Shown one piece after another: positions 26,116-37,702 of a stretch of 64,000 nt of DNA (position 1 is the first letter of the stretch; every line of letters begins with the position of its first letter). The notes beneath the pieces were generated by a model that was not told the DNA's origin, did no database searches, and was given only the letters and a program-made list of their open reading frames with translations. The stretch is from JBFWWP01 sp050246115 (GTDB lineage Bacteria; Planctomycetota; UBA8108; UBA1146; JAJFFE01): assembly GCA_050246115.1 (NCBI GenBank), contig JBFWWP010000012.1, forward strand, positions 62,001-126,000, given 5' to 3'. The position numbers and the translations under genes are program-made.

Positions 26116-26700
26116 TCAGGTCTCGATCTGTTGCCGCAGCCAAGCCCGCACGAACCGCCAGCGGCGCTCTACCGTCGCGGTCGAGATGCCGAGGACTTCC
26201 GCCGTTTCTTCCGTCGTCAGGCCGGAGAAGTAGCGCAGCATGACGAGTTGTGCCTGCTGGGGGTCATCTTGCTCGAGCTTCCGGAGCGCTTCATCCACGG
26301 CGAGGACATCTTCGGAGGGTCCCTCGATCGCGAGGCCCGACTCTTGGAACTCGATGCGTTGACGGTCTCCACCGCGCTTGAAGCTCGCTTTGCGACGGGC
26401 GTCTTCCACGAGAATGTCGCGCATGGCACGGGCAGCGGCAAAAAAGAAGTGCGCCCGCCCATTCCAGCGTCCTTCGGACTTGTCGGCGATTCGCAGGTAG
26501 GCTTCGTGGACCAGTGCCGTGGCCTGCAGCGTCTGACCCGGCGGCACTTTGGCGAGGCGTGCGGCGGCGAGGCGGCGGAGTTCGTCGTAGACGAGCGGCA
26601 GGATTTGCTCTGCTGCGGTCGGATCGCCGGTGGCCGCCTGATTCAGGAGCAAGGTGAGAGCGTCGGTAGGGTGCGGTTCGTTGGTTTCGTTCGCGGTCAC
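26116..26700 (-). CDS. ECF-type RNA polymerase sigma factor (PF07638-like)
   Basis: A 194-residue sigma factor of the ECF-like group common in planctomycetes and acidobacteria. Region 2 includes PLVYDELRRLAAARLAK, GQTLQATALVHEAYLR and HFFFAAARAMRDILVEDAR. Region 4 is a helix-turn-helix with LTTEETAEVLGISTATVERRW. Sigma factors of this type direct RNA polymerase to a small regulon, often controlled by a membrane kinase or anti-sigma factor. No anti-sigma gene is adjacent. GTG 26700 has GGGAGG six bases upstream; the longer open frame to 26835 has no such site. It is convergent with dacB and divergent from the FHA-sigma54 regulator, sharing with it an intergenic region that holds a palindrome. 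Confidence 0.88.
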   Translation of the reverse strand: MTANETNEPHPTDALTLLLNQAATGDPTAAEQILPLVYDELRRLAAARLAKVPPGQTLQATALVHEAYLRIADKSEGRWNGRAHFFFAAARAMRDILVEDARRKASFKRGGDRQRIEFQESGLAIEGPSEDVLAVDEALRKLEQDDPQQAQLVMLRYFSGLTTEETAEVLGISTATVERRWRFVRAWLRQQIET

Positions 26701-26904
26701 GCCAGCCTCCCGTTGTCTTCGGAGTGTCGCTCGGTTGGGCGGGAGCCGCAAGGGGGAGGCGGGAGCGTGGGCCGCGCGCTGTAAACGTGGGATGACAACC
26801 CCCGGCCGCGCACCCCAACGAGCCATCCGTTGCATTCCCGGTTGCTCCAGCGTCCGAGGCGGTAAGCACCCGTCCCCGGGGATCGGCCAGGGCCCGACCG
26901 GAAC

Positions 26905-26923
26905 TCCAGATTTGTAATCTGGA
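26905..26923. promoter_or_regulatory. Perfect 8-bp inverted repeat, candidate operator
   Basis: TCCAGATT-TGT-AATCTGGA is a perfect 8+8 inverted repeat in an AT-richer island of the spacer between the divergent ECF sigma and FHA-sigma54 genes. A -10-like TATGAT lies at 26942-26947, placing the palindrome over the matching -35 region, where a dimeric regulator would block or activate plus-strand transcription. The binding protein is unknown. Confidence 0.5.
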
Positions 26924-27099
26924 CCTTACAGTCTTTCGGGCTATGATCAACCCTTGAGGAGTGTACGGAGCGGGCGCAGAGCAGCCGCCGCCCACCCGCA
27001 GGGCTTCGAGCGCGCGCAGCGCCGAGCTCGACGGGCAGGGGTCGCGCGGGGCCGGGGACGTCGCGGCGGCAGAGGTGTTCGACCGGGAAAGGGCGGGGT

Positions 27100-29139
<2,040 letters not shown>

Positions 29140-29198
29140 AGTCCGCAGGCTCCACCCGCCTCTACGGGGCGGGTAGCGATCGGGAGGAATGAAACGCT

Positions 29199-31826
29199 AT
29201 GCCGACCCTCGAGGTGATCGAAAACGGCGAGAAGCGCATCGTGCGTTTCACCGACACGATCGTGATCGGCCGCGAACCCACCAATGGGGTCGTGATTCAG
29301 GATCCGATGTCGTCGCGCCGGCATTGCCAGCTCAAGCGCGAGGGCGGTCGGTTCTTCTTGGAGGACCTCGAGTCCTCGAATGGGACGCTACTGAACGGTC
29401 GCCGGGCCAGCCGCGTCGAACTGGCCGACGGCGATCGAATCGAAGTGGGTGAAGTCGCCGTCACGTTCTCGCTCGGCGAGACGAGCGCAACCGACGGGAA
29501 TGCGTCCGGCGCAGCACGGGGGGCGGCTCCGTCGCGGGCGGCCGCGAAGCCGCCCGAGCCGGCGGCGCCGCCGGGACTGCTGGAGGAGCCAGAGCCCATG
29601 GTGTCCCCGGAGGCGCGACCGGCCAGCGGGGGCGGTGTGTTTCTGCGCGTGGTTGGCGGCGACTCACCCGCCACCCGCCTCGAGTTGCTGGACCTTCCCT
29701 TCACGATCGGCCGCAAGGCCGAGTGTGGTCTGGTGCTGAATGACCGCCGGGTTTCGGGCCTGCACGCACAGGTCGTTCGCGAAGGCGATGCTTGGTTCAT
29801 CGAGGACTGCGGTTCGGGCAACGGCGTGTTGGTCGACAAGAAGCGGATCAAGCGGCACCCGCTACGAACGGGCGAGTCCGTATTGATCGGTGGGACCACG
29901 ATCGAGTTCGAGGGCCTGCCCGCAGAAGTCGCGTCGGTGGCCACCCGGGCGCGCCCGGCGGCGCGAGCCGTGGCGGCAGCGAAGAGGCCCGAGGCCGCCG
30001 GCGATGCCGAGTTTCGCCGCATCGACGTGCAGCAAGCCGTCGCGCAGCAGGCCAGCCCGCTGCAGGCGGTGTGGACCGGACTCTTGCTGGTGTGCTTCGT
30101 GGCGATTCTCTTCAGCGGTTACGTGCTCGTCTCGAATCACTTTCAGCAAGGGCGAGTCGCCACTGACCCAGCGAACCTCGTCAACGAAAACGCTTCCTTC
30201 GAGGACGTCGGGCCTGGCGGCGAGATCCCCGGCTGGGTCTGGGACGACGCCGGGGACCCCGGCGCGATCGAGTCCTTCCAAGCAGCGGGATTGCCTCACG
30301 GCCGACGGGCGCTCCGCGTGCGCAGCGGGGGCTCCAGTCGGGGTTTCGTACGAGTGCTGCAGGAGGACACGTTGGCCGTCAGCCAAGTCGAGAGCGGTGT
30401 CCAACTGTCGGGCTCGATCGCCAACGACGGCTTCGCGTTGGCAGGTCTCGAGGTGCTCTGGTACGTGCAGCGGACAGGCGGGCTCGAACTGGTCGCCGAG
30501 ACCATCGCTCCCTTGGTGGGCCCGTCGAACTCGTTCCGGACGGTGAGCGACGTCATTCAGCCGCCCGGCCTGGATGTCGACGTGTGCCGCGTCGCCATCT
30601 TCGCGCAGGGCCAAGGCACGTGCACCGTGGACGGAATCTCTCTCAAGAGCGTTGCGTCGGCAGCGGAAGGGGTCGAGGATCGAGTCGCCTTGCGCACGCG
30701 CGACGCGAACGGGCTTGCGATCCAATACGATCGCCGCGGAACCACCGTCTTGACCCGGAAGAACACGACCGTACTGCGTAACCTGCGGTTCGCGGCGCTC
30801 ACGCCGGGACGGTTGCCGTTTGGGCAGCTCACCGCCACCAAGAACGAACCGCCGAGCCGTGACGATACCGGCCTCGTGACCTCGAGTTTCTCGTTCCAGG
30901 CGGGCGGCCCGGGCAGCCACGTCGTGGTCGATCACCGCGCCGAAGTGCGCGACGAACGCTCGCTACAGCTGAGTTGGCGCATCGTCGAGGCTCCCGAGTC
31001 GTTGGTCCCAGCGCTCGTGATCGAGTTCGAAGGGCGTTCCGGGCAGCAGGCGATGACCGTTTACGACGGCGACGCCGCGGTGCTGGAGGGGGGCACGCTC
31101 GAGGGCCTCGACGGCAAGTCGGGTACCGAGTGGTCGCTGGGCGAGGGCGCCGAGCAGGTGTGTTTCGCGTTCTCGGCCCCCGTGAAGTTTCGCCTGCTCA
31201 CCGGCGCGGAGACCCGCGGGACCCCGACGATGGCTCTGGAGTTGTCGCCGGAGCGGGACGCGCTGTTTCGGCTGCAGGTGAGTTCGACGTCCTCGCGGGA
31301 GGAACGACAGCTCGCGGCCTGGTTCGAGGAGGTGCGCGTGGCCCGCTCCGAACGGCGCAGCAGCGACGCACTCGCGCGGCTATCCGCGATCGAGGGAGCC
31401 TTCCCTTGGCGCGAGGACGCGCGTGAGCGAGCGCGACGCGTGCGGGCCGAGATCGAAGGCCGAGCGAACGCGCGAGTGGCGGAGCTGAAGGCGATGCTCG
31501 GGGAGTTGCGCCAGTACCCGCGATCGCCGATCGCAGATCTCTTGCGGGAGCGCGCCGAAGCGTTGCGGGAGGAGTTTGCGGGTGCGTCGCTCGCGACGGA
31601 GGCGGAGCGAGTCTTGAACGAAGTCACACGGTTGGAGGCCGAGTCGATGACGGCGGCCCGTGCCGAAGAAGCCGGTCGACTGCTCGAACTCGGGCAGCAG
31701 AGTTTCGACGTGCAGCGCGACCACTGGGCAAGATTCTACTTGGAGCGGGTGATCGAGATGTTCCCCGGCACCGAAGAGGCCCGCAGCGCCAAGAACCTGC
31801 TCGACCGCGTGGCGGTCCGGAACTGA
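29199..31826 (+). CDS. Double-FHA membrane protein with large extracytoplasmic region
   Basis: An 875-residue protein with two FHA domains in the N-terminal cytoplasmic part. FHA1 covers residues 1-95 (IGREPTNGVVIQDP, SSRRHC, SSNGTLLNG). FHA2 covers residues 150-245 (IGRKAECGLVLNDRRVSGLHAQV, GSGNGVLVD). An Ala/Pro-rich linker joins them. A single membrane segment (residues 288-312) is followed by about 560 residues outside. That region has two beta-rich segments resembling carbohydrate-binding folds and a helical TPR-like end (residues 710-870). FHA domains recognise pThr, so the protein may relay a kinase signal to envelope machinery. It sits between the FHA-sigma54 regulator and the PilM-PilN fusion with very short gaps, so one operon is likely. 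Confidence 0.8.
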   Translation: MPTLEVIENGEKRIVRFTDTIVIGREPTNGVVIQDPMSSRRHCQLKREGGRFFLEDLESSNGTLLNGRRASRVELADGDRIEVGEVAVTFSLGETSATDGNASGAARGAAPSRAAAKPPEPAAPPGLLEEPEPMVSPEARPASGGGVFLRVVGGDSPATRLELLDLPFTIGRKAECGLVLNDRRVSGLHAQVVREGDAWFIEDCGSGNGVLVDKKRIKRHPLRTGESVLIGGTTIEFEGLPAEVASVATRARPAARAVAAAKRPEAAGDAEFRRIDVQQAVAQQASPLQAVWTGLLLVCFVAILFSGYVLVSNHFQQGRVATDPANLVNENASFEDVGPGGEIPGWVWDDAGDPGAIESFQAAGLPHGRRALRVRSGGSSRGFVRVLQEDTLAVSQVESGVQLSGSIANDGFALAGLEVLWYVQRTGGLELVAETIAPLVGPSNSFRTVSDVIQPPGLDVDVCRVAIFAQGQGTCTVDGISLKSVASAAEGVEDRVALRTRDANGLAIQYDRRGTTVLTRKNTTVLRNLRFAALTPGRLPFGQLTATKNEPPSRDDTGLVTSSFSFQAGGPGSHVVVDHRAEVRDERSLQLSWRIVEAPESLVPALVIEFEGRSGQQAMTVYDGDAAVLEGGTLEGLDGKSGTEWSLGEGAEQVCFAFSAPVKFRLLTGAETRGTPTMALELSPERDALFRLQVSSTSSREERQLAAWFEEVRVARSERRSSDALARLSAIEGAFPWREDARERARRVRAEIEGRANARVAELKAMLGELRQYPRSPIADLLRERAEALREEFAGASLATEAERVLNEVTRLEAESMTAARAEEAGRLLELGQQSFDVQRDHWARFYLERVIEMFPGTEEARSAKNLLDRVAVRN

Positions 31827-31839
31827 AGAGAGGCGACTC

Positions 31840-33477
31840 ATGCTGACCGGTTCTGCAGTCGGGATCGACATTGGGACGACCGCCGTCCGCATTGTGTGGC
31901 TGAAAGGGAGTCGGGGTGCGCTCCAGGTCGCGAAAGCGATACGAATCGAGCGCGAGGCCGACACCGACCTGAGCCCCGAGGCGCTGGTACCGGCGATGGT
32001 CCGCGAGAAGATCCCGTTGGGCGCCCTGATCCTAGGAGTTCCGGGGGATCTGGCGGCGCTACGCTACAACCTCGTCCCGCCGGTTCCGGACTGGCGCCTC
32101 GAGCTGATCATGAAGTACGAGACGCAAGAGACCGCCGAGAAGTCGGGTGAGCCACTGAGCTTCGACTTCCGCAAGCTGGACCTTCCGGAGAGTAGCTCCG
32201 AAGATCAGGTGTTGCTGGTAGGACTGGGCAAGGACCTCAAGATCCAGCCGGTGATCTCGGGGATCGAACAAGGCGGCGGACGGGTGAGCTTGGTCACACC
32301 CAACGCGTTGGGCCTCTATCATGCCTACGCCCAGAGCCACGCGAAGCCGCCGAGCGAAACCGTACTGCTTGCGGACGTAGGGGCACACGAGACTCACATC
32401 GTGCTCGCAACGGACGGCCGCCTGGTGTTCGCGCGCAGCGTGAACTTCGGTGGACGCCAGTTCGACGAGGCGATCGCGGCTAGCCTCGGAGTGCGTGCCG
32501 ATCAGGCCCGTAAGTTGAAGGAGAGCTTCTCCACCGGCCGCGTGCCGGTCGAAGTGAAGAGCAGCGCGGAAGCGGCGATCCGGTCGGCGCTCGGGCAGTT
32601 GAACTCGATCCTGCACAGCTCGGTGACTTTCTGCCGGGCCCAGACCAAGATCCCCGAGATCAAGTTGGAGCGCGTGCTCCTCTGTGGCGGCGGCTCCCGC
32701 ATTCCGCAGATGGCCGCCTTCTTGGAAGACCAGTTCGGCGTGCCTGTGACCGCGCTCGCTCCAGCCGCCGCGGACGAGCCCCTCGCGGGCGGGCCGGAAG
32801 AGTGGACGACCGCGATTGGGCTCGCCGCCAGCCGGTTCGACGCGAGTCACGTAGTGCTCGATTTGCTGCCGACGGCGGCGCGGGTCAAGCGGACCTTCCG
32901 TGAACGCACGCGCTTCTTGTACGCCGCCGCCGCAACGCTGGTGTTCGCCCTGCTCGTGACCTTTGGGACCGGCCTCGTGGCCAGCAGCAAGGTCGACGGT
33001 CAGACGGAGGTCATCGAGGAGTGGAAGCGGCGCGTCGATGGCTGGGAGCAAGAACAGCGCTCGGCCCGCACGCAAAACGGCAAGATCCGCGCGCAGAAAC
33101 AAGCGCTCGATCGCGAGGTCGAGACCGGGTCTTTCGCCGGCCAGTTGCTCGCGGCGATCGAGGACTCCATGCCGCCGGCGATTTCGCTCGAGCGGGTCGA
33201 TACACAACGAGTCGAAGTCGACGGGAGAGTCTACCTCGAGACCCGCCTGGTGGGCTTCGCCGACAACTCGGAGCGGCTCGGTATCGAGCACCTCACGGCC
33301 TTTCAGAAGGCGCTCGAAGCGCTGCCGACGGTCGAACGCGTGGCGCTCGGCCCGCCGGAGTTGCGCGCCGGCGGCTATCGCTTCGAGATGACGGTGTCGC
33401 CCGATGCTGAGCCGCCACCCGAGAGCCGCAGTGGGTCGGGCCAGCGGTCGAGTGGAAAGGGACGGTGGGGCGGATGA
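31840..33477 (+). CDS. PilM-PilN-like fusion (pilus/secretion inner-membrane assembly protein)
   Basis: A 545-residue protein joining two normally separate parts. Residues 1-335 are a PilM-type actin-like ATPase (GIDIGTTAVRIV, LLADVGAHETHIV and LLCGGGSRIPQMAAFLE nucleotide-binding motifs). Residues 358-382 are a membrane helix. The remainder is a coiled coil and a small alpha/beta domain as in PilN (ISLERVDTQRVEVDGR, then RVALGPPELRAGGYRFEM). PilM binds the cytoplasmic tail of PilN and links the ATPase to the periplasmic platform of type IV pili; GspL of type II systems is likewise such a fusion. AGAGAGG precedes ATG 31840, and the stop overlaps the PilO-like gene (ATGA). Confidence 0.82.
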   Translation: MLTGSAVGIDIGTTAVRIVWLKGSRGALQVAKAIRIEREADTDLSPEALVPAMVREKIPLGALILGVPGDLAALRYNLVPPVPDWRLELIMKYETQETAEKSGEPLSFDFRKLDLPESSSEDQVLLVGLGKDLKIQPVISGIEQGGGRVSLVTPNALGLYHAYAQSHAKPPSETVLLADVGAHETHIVLATDGRLVFARSVNFGGRQFDEAIAASLGVRADQARKLKESFSTGRVPVEVKSSAEAAIRSALGQLNSILHSSVTFCRAQTKIPEIKLERVLLCGGGSRIPQMAAFLEDQFGVPVTALAPAAADEPLAGGPEEWTTAIGLAASRFDASHVVLDLLPTAARVKRTFRERTRFLYAAAATLVFALLVTFGTGLVASSKVDGQTEVIEEWKRRVDGWEQEQRSARTQNGKIRAQKQALDREVETGSFAGQLLAAIEDSMPPAISLERVDTQRVEVDGRVYLETRLVGFADNSERLGIEHLTAFQKALEALPTVERVALGPPELRAGGYRFEMTVSPDAEPPPESRSGSGQRSSGKGRWGG

Positions 33478-34274
33478 ACGTGAGCCTGATCTGGGAAAAA
33501 CACCGGCGCTTCCTTCTCACCGTTGCGGGCGGCCTTGCGGGGTTCATGGTTTTGAACCTGTTTGCGGCCGGCTACCGCGATCGCTCCGGGGAGAACATTC
33601 AGCAGAACCGCAAGCGTGCCAGCGACATCGCTGGCGCCATCGAGCGTTTGGACGCGAGTTACGATCGCGAAGTCAAAGATCGTAAGGTGCTCGAGCAACA
33701 GCTGGATCACTACCTCACGCAAGTTTCGACAGCGCGCACCTCCAAGCTCGCGGTGCCGAAGAGCGTCAGTGACTGCCAGACGGACTTCGCGCGGCAGCGG
33801 GATCGCATTTGGTCCGCGTTCGTCGACGGTGCCGACAAGATCCACTTGGGCTATCCGCGTATGACGGACATACCCTTCAGTCTCGGGAGCGACTTGACGC
33901 AGGAGCAGTGGGCAGATCGCTATCACTTGCTCGGCGTCGTCGAACGCGTGCTGAGTGCGAGCGTCGAGCTCGGCGTGCGCAAGATCGAGTCGATCCAGCC
34001 GCAAGCCGTGGTAGCCGAGCCCATCGCGGAGGCGGCGGATCGGGCGCTCGTGCGTTATCCCGTGAAGGTCGTGCTGGTGGCGGACTTTCCGGTGATTCGT
34101 CGCCTGATCGAGTACTTCCAATCACCGGAGCATTATTTAACGGTCGAGTTGGATCTCGAGCGCAAGGCGGACGTCAACGGGCTCACCGCTCAAATCTTGT
34201 TCACCGGCGTCGACGTCGACGAGCCGCGTAGGGATCCCAAGAAGGCCGGCACTGCGCCGCGTTGGAGGCCTTAG
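33474..34274 (+). CDS. PilO/GspM-like inner-membrane protein
   Basis: A 266-residue single-pass protein with a membrane helix at residues 11-32, then a coiled coil (about 40-85) and a periplasmic alpha/beta domain (KVVLVADFPVIRRLIEYFQS, LTVELDLER). This is the PilO layout; PilO pairs with PilN in the alignment complex between the inner-membrane motor and the secretin. The middle section between residues 90 and 150 is longer than usual. ATG 33474 overlaps the previous stop by four bases, giving translational coupling with the PilM-PilN fusion, as expected for complex partners. Confidence 0.75.
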   Translation: MNVSLIWEKHRRFLLTVAGGLAGFMVLNLFAAGYRDRSGENIQQNRKRASDIAGAIERLDASYDREVKDRKVLEQQLDHYLTQVSTARTSKLAVPKSVSDCQTDFARQRDRIWSAFVDGADKIHLGYPRMTDIPFSLGSDLTQEQWADRYHLLGVVERVLSASVELGVRKIESIQPQAVVAEPIAEAADRALVRYPVKVVLVADFPVIRRLIEYFQSPEHYLTVELDLERKADVNGLTAQILFTGVDVDEPRRDPKKAGTAPRWRP

Positions 34275-34276
34275 CC

Positions 34277-34663
34277 ATGGGCGGAGTGAACAAGGAGAAG
34301 ATCGTGTTGTTGTTGGCGCTCGTGGTCCTGGCGTTTGCGATCTACGCTGGAATCCAAGCGATTGCCCGTGCGGCTTCTTGGGAGCCTTCCTTCCAAGAGC
34401 CGGCACCGAGTCCGCGCGGCGCCAACCTCCCCACCGTCGACATACGCTGGTTCGAGTTCCCGAAGCGGGGACGTGAGCCCCGGGATCCCTTCGAGGCGGT
34501 GTCGGAGTGGCGCCCGGCCGAGGCCGATGCGCTGCCACTCCCGCCCCTCAGCGACCTGCGGCGACGAGTCCCGTTGCCGGCGCCGCTGTTCGACTCGAGA
34601 TTGGCGCGACTACCCCGAGAGTCGGTCATGCCGGTCCTCGTGGAAGAAGAGGAGCAGAACTGA
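34277..34663 (+). CDS. Small single-pass membrane protein in pilus cluster
   Basis: A 128-residue protein with one N-terminal membrane helix (residues 9-29) and a Pro/Arg/Glu-rich periplasmic part containing FPKRGREPRDPFEAV. It occupies the position where pilP or gspC is found in pilus and type II operons, and the RDPF motif is reminiscent of the region by which PilP/GspC-type linkers engage partners, but no fold can be assigned. GGAGG lies before ATG 34277. Its stop overlaps the next start (TGATG), so it is coupled to the TPR protein. Confidence 0.55.
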   Translation: MGGVNKEKIVLLLALVVLAFAIYAGIQAIARAASWEPSFQEPAPSPRGANLPTVDIRWFEFPKRGREPRDPFEAVSEWRPAEADALPLPPLSDLRRRVPLPAPLFDSRLARLPRESVMPVLVEEEEQN

Positions 34664-37023
34664 TGCGCCGGATCCTGCATCACGGGTTTCTCGGTCTATG
34701 GGTCGTGGCGGCGGTCTTTGCCGACGGTTCGACCCGGAGCCGGGCTATGGCTCAGGACGAACTCCCGACCGAAGTTCGTGAGTACGATGTCCTCGTCCGG
34801 AAGGCCGGAGGAAACGAGTTGGTGGGGACGATCCTCTCCGAGAATCCCCTCGTCGTCGAATTCCTCTACAAGGGGAACAAGCTGACCGTCAAGACCGAGG
34901 AGATCGCGAAGATCATTCGGCGGGTCACGCCAACCCAGGCGTACCAAAACCGCCAGAAGCGAGGCTTCGACCCTGCTCGATACGAGTCGCAGCTCGCGCT
35001 GGGATCGTTCGCGGCTCAGTATCCCGAGACTCAACCTCGAGCGATCGAGCACTTGATCGCTGCGGTGAAGCTCGCGCCCGAGCGCGACGACCCCTACCCC
35101 AAACTCTTCGAACTCATCGATGCCGTCGACTTGACGAGTCGCTCGGAGGCGGCTCGTGATCAGGAATTGGGCGCATACCTGGCCGTCCTTCGGGCGGGCG
35201 TCGAGCGCCTGGATGTGCCGTTACGCGCAGCGCGTTTGTTCGTCGCAGCGGGTGACCGCTGGGGAGCCATCTACATGCTCCGGCGAGTCTTGGATGCGCC
35301 GCCCTCCCTCCGCAGCCAGTACGGTGCGGTCACGCGCGAAGCGGAGGAGACGCTCCCGCGTTTGCTGGCAGCAGACGGGCAACGCGAGGAGGCGCGCCGT
35401 CGGGTCGAAGACGCCTTGGCGAACGGTTCGAGTGCATCCTTGCTCGCCATGAAAGCGGGTTGGTTGCTCGAAGATCTCGCGAACGGGGACGCGAGCGCGG
35501 AGCCAGAGTTCCTCGCGTGCGTGCAGGGGTTGCTCGACGCAGACCGATCGGCCGACGCCTACCTGCTCCGTGGGTCGTATCGATTGATCCAAGAAGACCT
35601 GCAGAGCTCGTCGGCGGACTTCGCCAAGGCCGCTCAGGTCGGTGAGTTTGGTGCGCCGCTCGTCTTGACCTATGCGCTGCAGTTCGCGCGCGCGGGGAAG
35701 TTCCCGGTCGCGGCGAACACGCTCGCTGACGTTCGCAAGGTGGATAGTCTGCAGGACGAGTTGCTCGCCGTGACGGCGTACCTGCGAGAGAACGAGGGGC
35801 ACCCGGCGGAGGCTCTCAGCCTGCTCGAGCAGGCGGTTCAGCGTCCAGCGGCCCCGTGGCAGAACTGGATCCAGTACTTGCAGACCCGTGAGCGCGTGGG
35901 CGTCGCCGGCTCTCTGGCCGACGCGGCGCAGCCGTTTCTCGCGCGGTTCAGCGACAACCCCGTGGCCTTCGCCGAGTGTGCGCTCCTCATCGCCGACGAG
36001 GCGCTTGCCAGCCAGGATGGCGCGCGCGCAAGGCGCTGGCTCGACTACGCCGGGTTGGTGGTTCCCGACGACGATGCGGAGTTCTTCCTGCGGGTGGGGT
36101 GGGCGCACCTGGCGGACGGCGGAGATCCCGAGCGGGCCCGAGCGGCGCTCGAACGGGCACGTTCTCTGGCCCCGGAGGTGCTCGACGTGCGCAACGCACT
36201 CGGGTTCCTCGAGTACCGGGAAGGGCGCTTGGAGGAAGCGGATGCCGAGTTCAAACACGTCGTGCAGTCGTTTCCAGCGGAGGCAGCGGCGGCGGCCGAG
36301 CGGCCGCGGGTCCTCGAGTATGCCCTCGAGGCGCGCTCGGCAATCGAGGCCGCACTCCGTGAAGAAGTGTGGAGCGACTCCTTCGACCGAGACGATTCGG
36401 ACCAGCCGCTCAACAACTGGCAGCCGAAGGAGACGTTCGGCGTCGACGTGAGGCTACGCGGTGGTTCGGCGTACCTGAGCGGACGGCAGGCCTTCGAGGA
36501 TGACGGGTTGACCATGCTCTCCCGAAGCGTGCCGGCGGAGCGGCTCAGTCGGGTGCGGGCGCGGTTGCGTATCGAGCGCGGTGCGGCGGCAGTGCGGGTC
36601 GGACTGCGCCTCGAGGACGAGCAGGGGCGAAGTGGCCTGGTCCTGTTTCGGGACAAAGATGGAGTCCTGAAGGTGTCCGTCAACCGCGGCGACAACAGCG
36701 AGGTGATCGAGCCGTTGCCCGAAGGCGCCCCGCCCGCCGAGCCCGATCGCACGCAACGCGAGCTGCGGCGCGCAGTGTGGGGCGACGATCGACTCGTGCA
36801 CACGCTGGAGATTCGATTCGAGGCGAGCGGCAACACCGCGTCGCTGTACTTCGACGGCGAACGCATCGCGCGTGGCTTCGACGTTTCGTTCCTCGGCCGG
36901 CGGGGTGACGCAATCCTCGGAGTGTCCGGCGCGGCTTCGCTGGAGCAGAACTATGAACTGGAAGTACTCGAGGTCGAAGTCTTCCGCCGACTGCCGGAGG
37001 GCAAGGTGCGGCGGCGCTTCTGA
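34663..37023 (+). CDS. Exported TPR protein with C-terminal lectin-like domain
   Basis: A 786-residue protein with a signal peptide ending near ARAMAQ (residue 31). A small beta domain (residues 40-90) is followed by a long helical TPR solenoid (about 100-560; FLEYREGRLEEADAEFKHVVQS is a clear TPR helix pair). A C-terminal beta-sandwich (about 570-775; EIRFEASGNTASLYFDGERI) resembles laminin-G/concanavalin-type domains. TPR solenoids in secretion operons often act as pilotins or scaffolds for secretins. It is coupled to the upstream small membrane protein by a TGATG overlap and is followed by the major prepilin gene, suggesting a role in assembling the same machine. Confidence 0.7.
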   Translation: MRRILHHGFLGLWVVAAVFADGSTRSRAMAQDELPTEVREYDVLVRKAGGNELVGTILSENPLVVEFLYKGNKLTVKTEEIAKIIRRVTPTQAYQNRQKRGFDPARYESQLALGSFAAQYPETQPRAIEHLIAAVKLAPERDDPYPKLFELIDAVDLTSRSEAARDQELGAYLAVLRAGVERLDVPLRAARLFVAAGDRWGAIYMLRRVLDAPPSLRSQYGAVTREAEETLPRLLAADGQREEARRRVEDALANGSSASLLAMKAGWLLEDLANGDASAEPEFLACVQGLLDADRSADAYLLRGSYRLIQEDLQSSSADFAKAAQVGEFGAPLVLTYALQFARAGKFPVAANTLADVRKVDSLQDELLAVTAYLRENEGHPAEALSLLEQAVQRPAAPWQNWIQYLQTRERVGVAGSLADAAQPFLARFSDNPVAFAECALLIADEALASQDGARARRWLDYAGLVVPDDDAEFFLRVGWAHLADGGDPERARAALERARSLAPEVLDVRNALGFLEYREGRLEEADAEFKHVVQSFPAEAAAAAERPRVLEYALEARSAIEAALREEVWSDSFDRDDSDQPLNNWQPKETFGVDVRLRGGSAYLSGRQAFEDDGLTMLSRSVPAERLSRVRARLRIERGAAAVRVGLRLEDEQGRSGLVLFRDKDGVLKVSVNRGDNSEVIEPLPEGAPPAEPDRTQRELRRAVWGDDRLVHTLEIRFEASGNTASLYFDGERIARGFDVSFLGRRGDAILGVSGAASLEQNYELEVLEVEVFRRLPEGKVRRRF

Positions 37024-37066
37024 CGGGAATGCTGTAGCGGCGCCCCTGCGCCCGAAAGGCTGTGAC

Positions 37067-37702
37067 GTGATCCGCAACTTGCCGCCTCAGCGTGGCTTTA
37101 CGTTGATCGAGCTGTTGGTCGTGATGGCGATCATCTCGCTCCTCGCCGGCATGCTCACGGTGACCGTCGGCATGGCCCGTGCCAAGGCGCGCAAGGCCGA
37201 AGCGCAGCTGACGATCCAGGCCTTCTCCGCGGCGATCTCGGCCCACGAGGCCCGGTATCAGTTCTTCCCACCGAGCCGCTTCGAGGATCCCCCGTACGAG
37301 GTTGCGACCAACGAAGTCGACTGCGGTATCGAGTCGGTGCTCGCGCACGTGACGCGGGACAACAACTTCTCTGCGATCGACCTGGAGGACGAGCTGCTGT
37401 CGAACCTCGACAAGGACTCGCTCAACGACGCCGAACTCGTGGAGCACCTCCGTTGGTCGTTCGGCGATGCCCAGCTGCGCGAGTACCTGGATCCGTGGGG
37501 CTCGCCGTACATCTACATCAATGCGGATACCTACGGTCCCGAGTATGTCATCACTCACAAGGACGGCAAGAAGGGCGCGGCGCGCGCGAGCCTTTCGACC
37601 GCAACGGCCTCCTACAACGCGCCGACCACCTACCAACTTTGGTCGTCGGGCCCCAACAAGACCAACGAGAACGGTGGCGGAGACGACATCCACTCATGGT
37701 GA
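37067..37702 (+). CDS. GspG-like major pseudopilin
   Basis: A 211-residue prepilin with a very short leader cut at Gly before FTLIELLVVMAIISLLAGML (cleavage by prepilin peptidase, Glu5 present). The mature part is GspG-like, with EYLDPWGSPYIYINADTYGP typical of the GspG calcium-site region. GTG 37067 has AAAGG eight bases upstream. This is the most likely major subunit of the pseudopilus; the four following prepilins would be minor or tip subunits. It overlaps the next gene by seven bases. Confidence 0.85.
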   Translation: MIRNLPPQRGFTLIELLVVMAIISLLAGMLTVTVGMARAKARKAEAQLTIQAFSAAISAHEARYQFFPPSRFEDPPYEVATNEVDCGIESVLAHVTRDNNFSAIDLEDELLSNLDKDSLNDAELVEHLRWSFGDAQLREYLDPWGSPYIYINADTYGPEYVITHKDGKKGAARASLSTATASYNAPTTYQLWSSGPNKTNENGGGDDIHSW

